Origin: Maricaulaceae bacterium EIL42A08
GTDB taxonomy: Bacteria; Pseudomonadota; Alphaproteobacteria; Caulobacterales; Maricaulaceae
NCBI GenBank assembly: GCA_024178355.1
Contig: JAMZNZ010000002.1
Span: 229,501-293,500 of the forward strand
Direction: 5' to 3'
Length of the DNA: 64,000 nt
The position numbers and the translations under genes are program-made. Positions 16,437 through 28,090 of the stretch are shown here, one piece after another (the stretch's first letter is position 1; the number at the start of each line of letters is the position of its first letter). The notes under the pieces were generated by a model that worked only from the letters and a program-made list of their open reading frames with translations, was not told the DNA's origin and made no database searches.

Positions 16437-16455
16437 AAGAAAAGGCTAAAGGCCC

Positions 16456-17469
16456 ATGAAACTCGCCACTCTTAAAAACAACACCCGTGACGGCCGCCTG
16501 GTGGTGGTCTCAAAGGATCTCAACTGGTGCGCGGATGCGGCCCATATCGCGCCGACTCTGCAGGGGGCGCTCGATGACTGGGCGGTGACCGAGCCGAAGC
16601 TGCGCTCGCTGGCTGAAGAGCTGGAGCGTGAGACGATCCCGCGCGAGCGCTTCCATGAGCGCGAGGCGATGAGCCCACTGCCGCGTGCGTTCCAGTGGGC
16701 CGATGGCTCAGCCTACGTCAATCACGTCGAGCTGGTGCGTAAAGCGCGTGGTGCCGAGCTGCCCGACAGCTTCTGGACCGATCCGCTGATGTATCAGGGC
16801 GGCTCTGACAAATTCCTCGCCCCGCGCGACGAGATTCCGCTGGGTGACGACAGCTGGGGCTGCGACTTTGAGGGCGAAGTGGCGGTGATCACCGGCGATG
16901 GGCCGGCAGGTCTGTCGACCGAGGACGCCGGCAAGGAAATCCGCCTCCTGATGCTGGTCAACGATGTATCCCTGCGCGGGCTGATCCCTGGTGAGCTGGC
17001 CAAGGGCTTTGGCTTCTTCCAGTCCAAGCCACCAACCGCTTTCTCGCCGGTGGCCGTAACCCCGGATGAGCTGGGTGATAGCTGGAAGGACAACAAGGTC
17101 CATCTGCCGCTGCATAGCTGGCTGAATGGTGAAAAATTCGGTGAGCCGGAATGCGCCGTCGACATGACGTTCGATTTTGCGCAGCTGGTTGCCCATGCGG
17201 CCAAGACCCGTCCGCTCACCGCTGGTTCCATCGTGGGCTCCGGCACCATCTCCAACAAGTTGGACGATGGTCCGGGCAAGCCGGTGGCTGAGGGCGGCAA
17301 GGGCTATTCCTGCATCGCCGAAATCCGCATGATCGAAACGATTTATGATGGCGCGCCCAAAACCAAATTCATGACGCCCGGCGATGTGGTCCGTATCGAG
17401 ATGCTGGACAAGGATGGCAAGTCCATCTTCGGCGCAATTGAACAAACTGTGGTGCGCTACGCGGGGTAG
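16456..17469 (+). CDS. fahA: Fumarylacetoacetate hydrolase family protein
   Basis: 337 residues. It hydrolyses fumarylacetoacetate to fumarate and acetoacetate, the last step of the homogentisate pathway. Metal-binding carboxylates are in CDFEGEVAVITGDG and LMLVNDVSLRG; the FQSKPPTAFSPVAVTPDEL stretch and GSGTISNK near the C-terminus are family marks. Assignment to this pathway rests on hmgA being next door; other FAH-fold enzymes hydrolyse different acylpyruvates. Symbol used for the inferred role. Confidence 0.87.
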   Translation: MKLATLKNNTRDGRLVVVSKDLNWCADAAHIAPTLQGALDDWAVTEPKLRSLAEELERETIPRERFHEREAMSPLPRAFQWADGSAYVNHVELVRKARGAELPDSFWTDPLMYQGGSDKFLAPRDEIPLGDDSWGCDFEGEVAVITGDGPAGLSTEDAGKEIRLLMLVNDVSLRGLIPGELAKGFGFFQSKPPTAFSPVAVTPDELGDSWKDNKVHLPLHSWLNGEKFGEPECAVDMTFDFAQLVAHAAKTRPLTAGSIVGSGTISNKLDDGPGKPVAEGGKGYSCIAEIRMIETIYDGAPKTKFMTPGDVVRIEMLDKDGKSIFGAIEQTVVRYAG

Positions 17470-17480
17470 CTCCTAAACAT

Positions 17481-17576
17481 GTCATCCCCCGGTTTATCCG
17501 GGGGACCCATGCTAAGACGCTGGTACTTCGTTCCACGCAACCGGCATGGGTGGCCCGGACAAGCCGGGCCATGACG
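17481..17576. repeat. Dispersed palindromic repeat, family B copy 1
   Basis: About 96 bases beginning GTCATCCCCCGGTTTATCC and ending GGCCCGG...CCGGGCCATGAC, so the outer ends GTCAT/ATGAC are inverted. A second copy at 37721-37814 shares both ends, with a diverged middle. It lies right after fahA and just before the end of hspQ, and may act as a bidirectional transcription or mRNA-decay barrier. Confidence 0.75.
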
Positions 17577-17589
17577 TGGATGTGTGTGG

Positions 17590-17928
17590 CTAATTCACCA
17601 CTCCGCCGCCGAGTTTCATGGCGTAGCGTTCTCCATCAAAACCCTCGAAAATCTTCGCGGTGTCGGGGTGGCTGACGGCACCATTGTGGGCGTCGGGAAG
17701 CAGGTTCTGCTCTGAGACATAGGCCTCGTAATAGGTCTGCTCGTTTTCAGCCAGAAGGTGATAGAAAGGCTGATCCTTATGGGGGCGGATTTCCTCCGGG
17801 ATGGACATTAGCCATTCTTCGGTGTTCGCAAACTCCGGGTCGACGTCAAAGATGACGCCGCGGAACGGAAACAGCCTGTGGCGAACCACATCTCCGATCG
17901 TGAATTTCGCGTGGCGCATGGCGTCCAT
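17590..17928 (-). CDS. hspQ: HspQ / YccV-like hemimethylated-DNA-binding family protein
   Basis: 112 residues. KFTIGDVVRHRLFPFRGVIFDVDPEF at the N-terminus and QPFYHLLAENEQTYYEAYVSEQNLL in the middle are typical of the HspQ/YccV domain. In enterobacteria HspQ is a heat-shock protein that modulates Lon protease, and the same fold was first described as binding hemimethylated DNA. GGAGG lies 6 bases before the ATG at 17926-17928. It stands alone. Alphaproteobacterial members are widespread but little characterised. Confidence 0.88.
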   Translation of the reverse strand: MDAMRHAKFTIGDVVRHRLFPFRGVIFDVDPEFANTEEWLMSIPEEIRPHKDQPFYHLLAENEQTYYEAYVSEQNLLPDAHNGAVSHPDTAKIFEGFDGERYAMKLGGGVVN

Positions 17929-18006
17929 GATTACCTCCCTGCAAGAGCCTCAAGATAGGCGATGAACTGCGGCTCGCCAGCCCTTGCGCTGCAAGAGTTT
18001 GGGCAT

Positions 18007-18032
18007 GGAAGCCGGACAAAGTCGTGGCTTCC
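18007..18032. other. Strong hairpin in the hspQ-ppx gap
   Basis: GGAAGCC-g-GAC, loop AAA, GTC-gt-GGCTTCC. It lies between the divergent hspQ and ppx genes. There is no U-tract on either side, so it is not a classical terminator. Possibly part of a repeat or leader. Nothing else was recognised in 17929-18161. Confidence 0.4.
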
Positions 18033-18161
18033 GGCTTTCGTCAATTCTGTAGCGTGTTATTCTGATCGCCAACGTAAGACACAGCCGCCGTACCGGGCGC
18101 AAGTCGACGCGCGACAGAGCACGCGCGCCTTCGCTTTTTCCGGCGGCATGGGGAAAGAGAC

Positions 18162-19259
18162 ATGGCCAAGGACGCAGCCGGCGAAACGCCGGGGCGACCG
18201 CGCCCAAACCGCTCCTCTCGCCGGAAACATGGCGGCGGGGATCCGGTCTTTGGCGCTATAGATCTGGGCACCAATAACTGTCGCCTACTCATGGCTCGCC
18301 GGGCGGGCCGTGGGTTTCGCGTTATTGATGCCTACTCACGCATCGTCAGACTGGGCGAGGGGCTGACCCATTCAGGTCAGCTCTCCGATGCGGCCATGGA
18401 CCGGGCGATTGAGGCGCTTCAGGTCTGTGCCGACCGGCTGAAGAAGCGCAACGCCACGAAGATCCGCGCCATCGCGACGGAGGCCTGCCGGGCTGCGTCC
18501 AATGGCGGGGAATTCCTTGAGCGCGCGCGTGAGGCCACGGGGCTTCCGCTTGAAATGATCACTTCAGAAGAAGAGGCGCGCCTTGCAGTTCAGGGCAGTC
18601 TCGATCTTCTGGACGAGGAGCGCGATGCGGCGCTGGTGATCGATATTGGCGGCGGCTCGACTGAGCTGTGCTGGGTTGATCTGGCTGAATGGCGCAATCG
18701 CGGCGGCTTTGCGTCTGGCGGGCGGCCACCGATGCGGGCCTGGTCGACCATGCCGTTGGGTGTTGTGACGCTATCTGAGCAGTTTCCAGAACCCGAGGGT
18801 GAGGATGCGCGCGCTGACTGGTACGCCCAGATGAAGGCCTGTGCCGCCAAGGCCCTGAAGCCGCCACGCGGCGCAAGGCGGATGCGTTCCATCTTTGAGG
18901 AGGGGCGCGCGCACCTTGTGGGTACCTCAGGCACGGTGACCTCAGTGGCGGGGGTGCACCTGAACCTGCACCGCTATGTCCGCGACAAGGTCGATGGCAT
19001 CTGGATGACGACTACCGAAGCACGCGAAGCCTGTCATCGTCTGGCGATCCGGGATGCGAAGGGGCGGGCGCGTGAGGGGTGCATCGGTGAAGAGCGCGCT
19101 GATCTGGTGCTCGCCGGCTGTGCCATCTATGAAGCGGTCATGGATGCCTGGCCGGCCGAGCAGGTGCGCATTGGCGATAGGGGCCTGCGAGAAGGCATGC
19201 TGCTGAACCTGATGCGCAAGAAGCGCCGCCGGGGCCGCCGTGGAAAGGGCCAGTCATGA
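18162..19259 (+). CDS. ppx: Ppx/GppA family exopolyphosphatase
   Basis: 365 residues. The ASKHA-fold phosphatase has the first phosphate loop [16 protein letters not shown] (about residue 30) and the second [11 protein letters not shown] (about 160). It degrades polyphosphate or converts pppGpp to ppGpp. The first 25 residues are basic and low-complexity. It lacks the C-terminal HD-type domain of long Ppx proteins, as usual in alphaproteobacteria. Its stop overlaps the start of rlmE (ATGA), so the two are coupled. Ppx versus GppA activity cannot be separated by sequence. Confidence 0.87.
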   Translation: MAKDAAGETPGRPRPNRSSRRKHGGGDPVFGAIDLGTNNCRLLMARRAGRGFRVIDAYSRIVRLGEGLTHSGQLSDAAMDRAIEALQVCADRLKKRNATKIRAIATEACRAASNGGEFLERAREATGLPLEMITSEEEARLAVQGSLDLLDEERDAALVIDIGGGSTELCWVDLAEWRNRGGFASGGRPPMRAWSTMPLGVVTLSEQFPEPEGEDARADWYAQMKACAAKALKPPRGARRMRSIFEEGRAHLVGTSGTVTSVAGVHLNLHRYVRDKVDGIWMTTTEAREACHRLAIRDAKGRAREGCIGEERADLVLAGCAIYEAVMDAWPAEQVRIGDRGLREGMLLNLMRKKRRRGRRGKGQS

Positions 19260-20002
19260 GCGATGACAACGAGGAAGAAGAACCGCGCCGCCGTCGTCGG
19301 TCAGGTCCGGTCAAAAAGGGTGGCGACGCCCGCGCCGCCAAGCAGTTTCACACCAAGGTGAAAACCGCGCGTGGGCGTAAATATTCGTCCAAACTCTGGC
19401 TGGAGCGCCAGCTCAACGATCCTTATGTCGCCAAGGCAAAGCAAGAGGGCTATCGCTCTCGCGCGGCCTACAAGCTGATTGAGCTTGATGACAAGTTCGG
19501 TCTGATCAAACCGGGCATGCGCGTGGCCGACCTTGGCGCTGCGCCTGGTGGCTGGGCGCAGGTGGCCCTGAAACGCGGAGCGAGCCATGTGGTCGGCATA
19601 GACCTCTTGGAAATCGAACAGATTCCAGGTGCGACCCTGCTAGAGCTCGACTTCACCGAAGAGGGAGCCGACGAGACGCTGAAAGAGGCGCTCGGAGGCG
19701 GAGCGGATCTGGTGATCTCTGACCTTGCCCCCTGGACCACGGGCCACAAGTCCACTGACCACCTGCGTATTGTCGCGCTGGTGGAGGCGGCGGCCTACTT
19801 CGCTGTAGACGTTCTTCAGCCGGGCGGGAATTTTGTAGCGAAGGTTTTCCAGGGCGGTGCCACGAACGAGCTTCTGGACATGCTCAAAACCCGCTTCAAG
19901 ACCGTGCGGCACTACAAACCCCCCGCCAGCCGCTCAGGCAGTGCGGAGACCTTTGTGATCGCACAAGGCTTTAAGCCTCAGCGCGGCGACCAGTCGGAAT
20001 AA
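19256..20002 (+). CDS. rlmE: 23S rRNA (uridine-2'-O-)-methyltransferase RlmE
   Basis: 248 residues. The SAM-binding motif [13 protein letters not shown] follows the RSRAAYKL segment. The K-D-K-E catalytic tetrad is present: Lys in AAYKLIEL, Asp in [11 protein letters not shown], Lys in FVAKVFQGG and Glu in [10 protein letters not shown]. RlmE methylates U2552 of 23S rRNA (E. coli numbering) on the large subunit. An N-terminal basic extension of about 30 residues ([13 protein letters not shown]) is longer than in E. coli. Coupled to ppx upstream. Confidence 0.93.
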   Translation: MSDDNEEEEPRRRRRSGPVKKGGDARAAKQFHTKVKTARGRKYSSKLWLERQLNDPYVAKAKQEGYRSRAAYKLIELDDKFGLIKPGMRVADLGAAPGGWAQVALKRGASHVVGIDLLEIEQIPGATLLELDFTEEGADETLKEALGGGADLVISDLAPWTTGHKSTDHLRIVALVEAAAYFAVDVLQPGGNFVAKVFQGGATNELLDMLKTRFKTVRHYKPPASRSGSAETFVIAQGFKPQRGDQSE

Positions 20003-20021
20003 ACGCCTCCTTAATACCCCC

Positions 20022-20047
20022 TTGACCAGTGTGTGAACACTGTTCAC
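20022..20047 (+). promoter_or_regulatory. Palindromic operator overlapping a promoter before coq4
   Basis: TTGACC at 20022-20027 (candidate -35) is followed at 20033-20047 by GTGAACA-C-TGTTCAC, a perfect 7-1-7 inverted repeat in the place where a repressor would block the polymerase. The form is like known TetR-family sites. It lies 27 bases before the GTG start at 20075. Confidence 0.6.
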
Positions 20048-20074
20048 TCTTTGGGTCAGGGAAGGGAGTCGATT

Positions 20075-20830
20075 GTGGAGAAGCGCTATCCATCGCGGCC
20101 AATTCAGCCGCTAAAGGCCATCAGGGCTTTCTTTGACCTGGTCGGTGACCGGGATGATACGCGCTATGTCTTTGCCTTTTTCGATGCGGTCAACGGGCGG
20201 TCAAACGACGTCTATTTCGACCAATTTCTGAATAGCGACTATGGAAAGCGCTACATGCGCGACCCTGAAGCGCTGGGGCGCGTCCTTCTCGACCGTGAAA
20301 CCCTTGGAAGCTATGGGCCGAACAGTTTTGCGGCGGCTTATCTGCACTATCTCGACAGCGAGGGTTTGAGCCCTCTTGGCGTCCATGAAGCGGCAGTGGA
20401 TGTGGCCCCTGAGCGTATGGCCCGGATGAAGGAAAACTGGCCGGATCTTTATTGGATTCAGTATCATGGCGCGCTGACCCATGATCTTTATCATGTGCTG
20501 ACCGGATATGGCCGTGACCCGCTGGGAGAGGCGCTACTGCTGGTGTTCTCAGGGCTTCACACGGGCAGTCGCGGTGCAAGGCTTCTTGGAGCAATGGCCG
20601 GGCTCAAGATCCGCTCTGAGATTCCATCCTGGCCGGTGGGTCGGATGATGAAGGAAGCGGTACGGCTGGCCAAAAATGCTGAGCATTTACCCACCGCGGA
20701 CCTGTCGTCGCTTTTACCGCTGCCTCTGGAGGAGGCGCGGGCACGGGTGAAGATTGAACGGCCTGACCTTTACAAGGCGACACGCGCGAACTGGACCGGA
20801 CCAGAACCGGTCACGGCAAAAGCAGCCTGA
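20075..20830 (+). CDS. Coq4 family ubiquinone biosynthesis protein
   Basis: 251 residues from the GTG at 20075, which has GGGAG at 20064-20068. The upstream in-frame GTG at 20033 lies inside a perfect palindrome and is unlikely. The hallmark HDLYHVLTGYGRDPLGEA (HDxxHxxxxxGxxxxGE metal motif) is intact. Coq4 acts in ubiquinone biosynthesis in mitochondria, where it organises or catalyses a ring-modification step; bacterial homologues are less well studied. The gene appears to have its own operator-controlled promoter rather than sharing that of ppx-rlmE. It converges with the histidine kinase gene 4 bases later. Confidence 0.85.
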   Translation: MEKRYPSRPIQPLKAIRAFFDLVGDRDDTRYVFAFFDAVNGRSNDVYFDQFLNSDYGKRYMRDPEALGRVLLDRETLGSYGPNSFAAAYLHYLDSEGLSPLGVHEAAVDVAPERMARMKENWPDLYWIQYHGALTHDLYHVLTGYGRDPLGEALLLVFSGLHTGSRGARLLGAMAGLKIRSEIPSWPVGRMMKEAVRLAKNAEHLPTADLSSLLPLPLEEARARVKIERPDLYKATRANWTGPEPVTAKAA

Positions 20831-20834
20831 CTTT

Positions 20835-22706
20835 CTAGGCGGCCGTTTTGCCTAACACCGCATCCACCGCGGTAATCAACGCATCAATATTGACTGGTTT
20901 TGACAGGAAGGCCTCGATTTTCAGGGCCTCGGCTTCAGCACGGGTTTGCGGCGTCACATCCGCGCTCAGGATAAAAACGGGCGGAACCGTCTCGCTGGCT
21001 GCCCGAATGAGCTTTAGCGCCTCAAAACCATTTAACTCGGGCATGTGAATATCGAGCAGGATGACGTCAGGTGGCGACTTCACCGCCATCTCCACAGCCT
21101 CGCGACCATTTTGCGCGTGGATCACGCGATAGCCTGAGGAACCAAGGGCCTCCTGTAGCATCATTGCGTTGACCGCATTGTCTTCGGCGATCAGCACGCG
21201 GATGCCATCATTAAGCATCTCATCTGCATCGTCGTTGACAGCTTCGACAGTGGAAGCGGGCAGGGGCCATTCAAACCAGAAGGTCGCACCGCCACCGGGC
21301 GTGTCTTCAACGCCAATATTGCCGCCAGCAAGCGCCACTAGATCGCTACAGATGGCCAGCCCCAGCCCTGTGCCGCCCTGGCGACGCGTGTTGGATTCAT
21401 CAACCTGGGTGAAGCGCTCAAACACCGCAGCCTTCATGGCGTCAGCAATGCCGCAGCCTGTATCTGCGACGCTAAAGCGAAGGGTGTCGCCATCGGCGCG
21501 CTTAATACGCAGGATAATCTGGCCCTCATCGGTGAACTTTACCGCATTACCGAGCAGATTGATGAGGACCTGTTTGATCCGCGCCCCGTCGCCAGCCACC
21601 GTGCGCGGCAGGCCGTCTGCGGTTTCAACGCTGACGAGGATGCCTTTTTGTGCCGCTTGGGCGGCAACCGCGCTGCGTGCGTTGGAGATCATTTCTTCAA
21701 GGTCGAAGGGCTCTTCAACCAGAGTGAGTTCACCGGCCTCGATGCGCGACAGGTCGAGTACGTCATTGATCAGGCTGACAAGCGCGCCTCCGGATTCGCT
21801 GAGGGTCTTGAGATAAAAAGCCTGCTTCTCATTCAGCGGCGTGCGCTGCAGCAGCTGGGCCATGCCAAGCACGCCGTTGAGAGGCGTTCGTATCTCGTGG
21901 CTCATATTGGCCAAAAAGCGCGACTTGGCTTCATTGGCCGCTTCGGCAGCCTCGCGGCTCAGCTCCAGGCGCTCGGCATATTCGCGCTCTTCAGTGACGT
22001 CCTGGAAGGTGCCGGTCAGGCGGGTGACAACCCCGTTCTCGACCAGCGGCTTGCCACTGGCACGAACAAAGATGCGCCTGCCGGTATAGGTGATCAGCGG
22101 CAGGACGAGATCCCAGGGCTGTTGCTTTTCAATGCCCTCCTGAACCGCTGCGCCAATGGTCTCGGCAGCATCGCCGTCGTAGAAGGCTACGCCCTGTTCA
22201 AGGGTCGGAGTGAAATCGTCCGGCACTTCGTGAATGCGTCGGGTCGTGTCGTCCCAGAAGACGGTCTGGTGGACCAGATCAACAATCCAGCCACCAATGC
22301 CGGCGATCTCGGCAACCTGACGCAGCCGTTCGTTTGAGGCTTCAAGGGATGTACGAAGCTTTGTGGCTTCGGTGACGTCTTCGGCGGTAAAATAAATCAG
22401 GCCGTCGGGGCCATTGTCCGAGCGCCAGACAAGATTGCGATACTCGCCGTTTGCATCTTTGTAGCGGTTCTCAAAGCCAATCACGGCCTGTTCGTTATCC
22501 AGTGCACTCAGCGCAGCAATAGTCGCCTCTACGTCGTCCGGATGGACGAAACGCATGAATTCCGCGCCTTCAAGCTTGGAAAGGGGAACGCCCAGAAACG
22601 CTTCCCAGGCCTTGCTTACCCTTACGAATTTTCCGTCGGCGGAGGCCACGCCAACGAGGGCTGGCGTCTGGCTGAGCAGCAGGTCAAGCGATGGGGCCTG
22701 GGGCAT
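20835..22706 (-). CDS. Hybrid sensor histidine kinase with two PAS domains and receiver
   Basis: About 623 residues from the ATG at 22704-22706 (the frame is open to a GTG at 22751). Domains in order: PAS (about 5-120), a second PAS with PAC (130-250), dimerisation/phosphoacceptor HisKA with [15 protein letters not shown], ATPase domain with the N box and [12 protein letters not shown], and a C-terminal receiver with [11 protein letters not shown] carrying the phospho-Asp. No membrane helix is seen, so the protein should be cytosolic. There is no DNA-binding output, so the signal must pass to another protein. It stands alone, divergent from guaB. Confidence 0.88.
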   Translation of the reverse strand: MPQAPSLDLLLSQTPALVGVASADGKFVRVSKAWEAFLGVPLSKLEGAEFMRFVHPDDVEATIAALSALDNEQAVIGFENRYKDANGEYRNLVWRSDNGPDGLIYFTAEDVTEATKLRTSLEASNERLRQVAEIAGIGGWIVDLVHQTVFWDDTTRRIHEVPDDFTPTLEQGVAFYDGDAAETIGAAVQEGIEKQQPWDLVLPLITYTGRRIFVRASGKPLVENGVVTRLTGTFQDVTEEREYAERLELSREAAEAANEAKSRFLANMSHEIRTPLNGVLGMAQLLQRTPLNEKQAFYLKTLSESGGALVSLINDVLDLSRIEAGELTLVEEPFDLEEMISNARSAVAAQAAQKGILVSVETADGLPRTVAGDGARIKQVLINLLGNAVKFTDEGQIILRIKRADGDTLRFSVADTGCGIADAMKAAVFERFTQVDESNTRRQGGTGLGLAICSDLVALAGGNIGVEDTPGGGATFWFEWPLPASTVEAVNDDADEMLNDGIRVLIAEDNAVNAMMLQEALGSSGYRVIHAQNGREAVEMAVKSPPDVILLDIHMPELNGFEALKLIRAASETVPPVFILSADVTPQTRAEAEALKIEAFLSKPVNIDALITAVDAVLGKTAA

Positions 22707-22848
22707 GGGCGTCTTCCCGATCGCCGCGCTGGAGCGGCTGGATAAGTTCACTATTTACCCAAATCTAGACATAGACAACTTTCCAAACCGTTTTCCATTC
22801 GGGTGCGTGGCGCATCAAAACAGGCTTTGGCACTTGCCACATGCGTGA

Positions 22849-24360
<1,512 letters not shown>

Positions 24361-24363
24361 GCC

Positions 24364-25686
24364 ATGCGTGATGGTGGCCGGGTAGCAGCAGCGATTGAAG
24401 TCCTGGAGGCGGTGATGACCCGCCACCAGCCGGTCAAGGACGCGTTGCGCGATTGGGGCAAGGCCCATCGTTTTGCCGGCTCCAGCGATCGGGCGTGGAT
24501 TTCTGGCCTCGTGCTGGATGCGCTGCGTCGCCGGTCCTCCATCCGCGATGCCATGAGCGAGGACACCCCGCGTGCGCTGGTGATCGGCGCACTGGGCTTT
24601 GCCTGGGGGTATTCAGGTACTCAAATCGCCGAGATGTTTGAGGGCGACGAGCACGCCCCGGAACCGCCCACAGCAGCAGAGCGCGGCGGCCTGCTTCAAA
24701 CGCGTGATGACGCGCCGCTGAATATTGCCGCAGATATTCCCGACTGGCTGGAGACAAGCTTTAGCCGCGCTTACGGTCAGGATGCCGCCGCGGAAGGCCA
24801 GGCGATGGCCGGGCGTGCTCCGGTCGATCTGCGCGTCAATGCGCTGAAGTCGGATACCGAACGTGCTCTTGCCGCCGTTGCCGCCAAGCTGAAAACGGTG
24901 GCGCAAAGCGATCTGACTCTCGATGGTCTGCGCATCCCTGAAACCGATCCGCGGGCCAAGGCACCCGGCGCTGACGCCATCCCGGCCTATGGCAAGGGTT
25001 GGGTTGAGGTGCAGGATATCGGCTCCCAGCTCGCGGCGTTGGCGGCTGGCGACATCGCCGGCGCTCAGGTGCTTGATTATTGCGCCGGGGCTGGCGGCAA
25101 GACGCTGGCTTTGTCTGCATTGATGGAAAACACCGGCCAGCTCTATGCCTGGGACTATGACGGGCGCCGCCTGAAAGCCATCTGGCCTCGCCTGCAACGG
25201 GCTGGAGTCCGCAATGTACAGGTCCGCGACGGCAAGGAAGCTGAAACGCTGGGCGATCTGGAAGGCAAGCTGGATTGCGTCTTCATCGATGCGCCGTGCT
25301 CTGGTTCCGGCACCTGGCGCCGCCGCCCGGACTCAAAATGGCGTGTGAAACCTGAAGCTTTGAAGCGCCGCATGGCCGAACAGGATGAAGTCCTGTCAAA
25401 GGCCTGGCGCTTTGTGAAGCCGGGTGGCCGCCTCGTTTATGTGACTTGCTCGGTTCTGCCCGATGAAAACGAAGACCGCGTCGCCAACTTCCTTGAGGGG
25501 CGTGAAGACTTCACCCCGGTCCCCGCCAGCGAAGCCATGGCCCAGTCGGGTCGTCTTGCCGACGGCGCAAAGGAGCGCCTCGCCAAACTGGAAGGCCGCT
25601 TCGGTGCCATCCAGCTGACCCCGCTTCGGACCGGTACTGACGGATTTTATGTGTGCGTGCTGGAGCGCGCTGAAAACAGGAATTAG
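24364..25686 (+). CDS. RsmB/NOP-family RNA cytosine-C5 methyltransferase
   Basis: 440 residues. The catalytic domain has [15 protein letters not shown] for SAM binding, [15 protein letters not shown] (motif IV with the release cysteine) and [11 protein letters not shown] (motif VI with the nucleophile cysteine). The first 130 residues are a helical domain of the NusB-like type seen in RsmB. Probably methylates 16S rRNA C967 or a related site. Lies between guaB and guaA with gaps of 3 and 10 bases, so all three are one operon. Confidence 0.88.
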   Translation: MRDGGRVAAAIEVLEAVMTRHQPVKDALRDWGKAHRFAGSSDRAWISGLVLDALRRRSSIRDAMSEDTPRALVIGALGFAWGYSGTQIAEMFEGDEHAPEPPTAAERGGLLQTRDDAPLNIAADIPDWLETSFSRAYGQDAAAEGQAMAGRAPVDLRVNALKSDTERALAAVAAKLKTVAQSDLTLDGLRIPETDPRAKAPGADAIPAYGKGWVEVQDIGSQLAALAAGDIAGAQVLDYCAGAGGKTLALSALMENTGQLYAWDYDGRRLKAIWPRLQRAGVRNVQVRDGKEAETLGDLEGKLDCVFIDAPCSGSGTWRRRPDSKWRVKPEALKRRMAEQDEVLSKAWRFVKPGGRLVYVTCSVLPDENEDRVANFLEGREDFTPVPASEAMAQSGRLADGAKERLAKLEGRFGAIQLTPLRTGTDGFYVCVLERAENRN

Positions 25687-25696
25687 AGACACGTCC

Positions 25697-27265
25697 ATGA
25701 CAGACCTCGCCCAACATCATGACCGTGTGCTGGTGATCGACTTTGGTAGTCAGGTCACTCAGCTGATTGCTCGCCGACTTCGCGAAAGCGGGGTGTATTG
25801 CGAGATCCACCCGTTTAATCGCGTTGACGATGCTTTTCTGGACAGCTTCGCGCCCAAGGCTGTGATCCTGTCTGGTGGTCCGGCCAGCGTGCACGGGGAG
25901 GGGACGCCGCGCGCGCCGCAAAAAGTCTTTGAACTTGGCATCCCGGTTCTGGGCATCTGCTATGGCGAGCAGACCATGTGCGCTCAGCTGGGCGGTAGCG
26001 TTGAAGCGGCTGAAGAGCGCGAGTTTGGCCGCGCCGATATCGAGATCACCGCTGACAGCCCGCTCTTTGAGGGCATTGGTGGAATCGGTCATACCGAGCG
26101 CGTGTGGATGAGCCATGGTGACCGCGTGGACGCGATCCCCACCGGGTTTCATCCCATCGCAGCCAGCACCAATGCGCCCTTCGCCGCCATCGCGGATGAG
26201 GCGCGGCGCTTCTATGGTGTGCAGTTCCACCCTGAAGTGGTGAACACACCGCGCGGGGCCCAGATGCTGCGCAACTTCACCCACAAGATTGCCGGGCTTG
26301 AGGGCGACTGGACCATGGCCGCGTTCAAGGATGAAGCGATTGCGAAGATCCGCGAGCAGGTCGGCGACGGCAAGGTTATCTGCGGCCTGTCGGGCGGTGT
26401 GGACAGCTCGGTTGCCGCCGTGCTGATCCACGAAGCTATTGGCGACCAGCTGACCTGTGTGTTTGTCGACACCGGCCTGATGCGCTCGGGCGAAGCCGAT
26501 CAGGTCGTCACGCTGTTCCGCGAGCACTACAACATTCCGCTTGTGGCCGCCGATGAGGAGGAGCGCTTCCTGTCTGCGCTGGCTGGCGAGAGCGATCCTG
26601 AAAAGAAGCGCAAGACCATCGGCAAGCTCTTCATCGATGTCTTCGAGGAGAAGGCAAATCTCGCGGGCGGGGCAGACTTCCTGGCCCAGGGCACGCTTTA
26701 TCCAGATGTGATTGAAAGCGTCAGCTTTGATGGCGGTCCATCGGTCACCATCAAGTCGCACCACAATGTGGGCGGCCTGCCTGAGCGCATGAATATGAAA
26801 CTCGTCGAGCCGCTGCGTGAGCTGTTCAAGGACGAGGTGAGGGCGCTGGGTCGTGAGCTGGGCCTGCCGGAAAGCTTTATTGGCCGCCACCCCTTCCCGG
26901 GGCCGGGCCTGGCCATCCGCATCCCCGGCGAAGTCACCAAGGACAAGGCCGACGTCCTGCGCAAAGCTGACAGCATCTATATCGAGGAGATCCGCAAGGC
27001 GGGTCTCTATGACAGCATCTGGCAGGCCTTTGCCGTGCTGCTACCGGTTCAGACCGTTGGCGTGATGGGCGATGCGCGCACCTACGACAACGTTCTGGCC
27101 CTGCGGGCGGTAACCTCCACCGACGGTATGACCGCCGACTACTTCCCCTTCGACCACGACTTCCTGGGCCGCGTTGCCACCCGCATCATCAACGAAGTGC
27201 GCGGCGTGAACCGCGTGGTCTACGACGTGACCTCAAAGCCGCCAGGCACGATTGAGTGGGAGTAG
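25697..27265 (+). CDS. guaA: GMP synthase (glutamine-hydrolysing)
   Basis: 522 residues from the ATG at 25697. The N-terminal glutamine amidotransferase domain has the nucleophile in GICYGEQTM and the His/Glu pair in FHPEVVNT. The ATP-pyrophosphatase domain follows with the PP-loop GLSGGVDSS. The C-terminal dimer domain carries [11 protein letters not shown] at the very end. Converts XMP to GMP, following GuaB. The usual Gln in the GICYG(Q/M)Q motif is Glu here (GICYGEQ), a small deviation. Confidence 0.96.
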   Translation: MTDLAQHHDRVLVIDFGSQVTQLIARRLRESGVYCEIHPFNRVDDAFLDSFAPKAVILSGGPASVHGEGTPRAPQKVFELGIPVLGICYGEQTMCAQLGGSVEAAEEREFGRADIEITADSPLFEGIGGIGHTERVWMSHGDRVDAIPTGFHPIAASTNAPFAAIADEARRFYGVQFHPEVVNTPRGAQMLRNFTHKIAGLEGDWTMAAFKDEAIAKIREQVGDGKVICGLSGGVDSSVAAVLIHEAIGDQLTCVFVDTGLMRSGEADQVVTLFREHYNIPLVAADEEERFLSALAGESDPEKKRKTIGKLFIDVFEEKANLAGGADFLAQGTLYPDVIESVSFDGGPSVTIKSHHNVGGLPERMNMKLVEPLRELFKDEVRALGRELGLPESFIGRHPFPGPGLAIRIPGEVTKDKADVLRKADSIYIEEIRKAGLYDSIWQAFAVLLPVQTVGVMGDARTYDNVLALRAVTSTDGMTADYFPFDHDFLGRVATRIINEVRGVNRVVYDVTSKPPGTIEWE

Positions 27266-27331
27266 TCGCGTATCAGATTGTGCGGTAAACCACTTCAGGT
27301 TAGCGTGTTTTCGCTAGCGTGAGGGTTTTTG

Positions 27332-28090
27332 ATGCAATCATTTCTGGAAGCGAGCCTGCCGGGCGACAGCTTCATTCAATGGGTCGATACCGCTGTAAAC
27401 ATGGCGGCAGCGTCCATCATGCTGGGACTTGTGGTGGCACTGGTGACCCAGGCTTTCCTCGATCTGTTCGGTCGCCGACAGGTCCTGCGTGCCGTCACGC
27501 GCAAATGGATCGCGCGTTGTCACAAGGAAGGGCTGGAGCTGGCGACCTCGGTCGGCGCTATGTCAGACCTCGGCCATCGCGAGCATGCCGATGCGGAATC
27601 AGAACCGCTGCGTGTGGACTCCAGCGTGTTTCACCTGGGGCCAGAGCAGGTGGCGGCAAAGTATGACGTGGTTTTTCGCAACGGCATCGAAAACCCGGAC
27701 TTCCCCGCAGACCTGATCCTTGGCGTGATCGCCTCGGGTCATTCGCAGATCGCGCCTCGCCGCGTGGCTGAGGCGCTCATGGCGGTGCGCCACCCTGAAA
27801 AGCACGACGCCGAGCAGGTTCAAGGAGCCTATCAGCTTTTGTCTGATGCGGTTGAGGTGGCGGTCGATGAATTCCAGGCCTTCCTCGCCAATCGCTGGAT
27901 GCGCAACCAGTATATCGTGTCGCTGATTGTCGCCTTTGTTGTTGTGACCTTTTTGTATGTCGGACCAACGGACATTACCGTGAATATGTCTGGCTGGCTT
28001 GTTGGTGTCTTCCTCGCGATCATCGCTGGACTTGTGGCCTTCTCCATGCGGCTGGTTTTCGCGCGCATGTTCAAGGGTATGACCGCATGA
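27332..28090 (+). CDS. Membrane protein coupled to an alpha/beta hydrolase
   Basis: 252 residues from the ATG at 27332. One hydrophobic segment lies near residues 20-45 (MAAASIMLGLVVALVTQAF), then a soluble stretch of about 140 residues without recognised motifs, then two helices at about 190-208 and 217-240. It probably exposes the middle part to the cytosol. The stop overlaps the next start (ATGA), so it is translationally coupled to the hydrolase. Not a family I can name. Confidence 0.65.
   Translation: MQSFLEASLPGDSFIQWVDTAVNMAAASIMLGLVVALVTQAFLDLFGRRQVLRAVTRKWIARCHKEGLELATSVGAMSDLGHREHADAESEPLRVDSSVFHLGPEQVAAKYDVVFRNGIENPDFPADLILGVIASGHSQIAPRRVAEALMAVRHPEKHDAEQVQGAYQLLSDAVEVAVDEFQAFLANRWMRNQYIVSLIVAFVVVTFLYVGPTDITVNMSGWLVGVFLAIIAGLVAFSMRLVFARMFKGMTA

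Noticed and set aside
27266-27331. Terminator after guaA
   Set aside because: A GTTAGCG/CGCTAGC hairpin is present, but the T-run is about 8 bases away from the stem, so it is not a convincing terminator.
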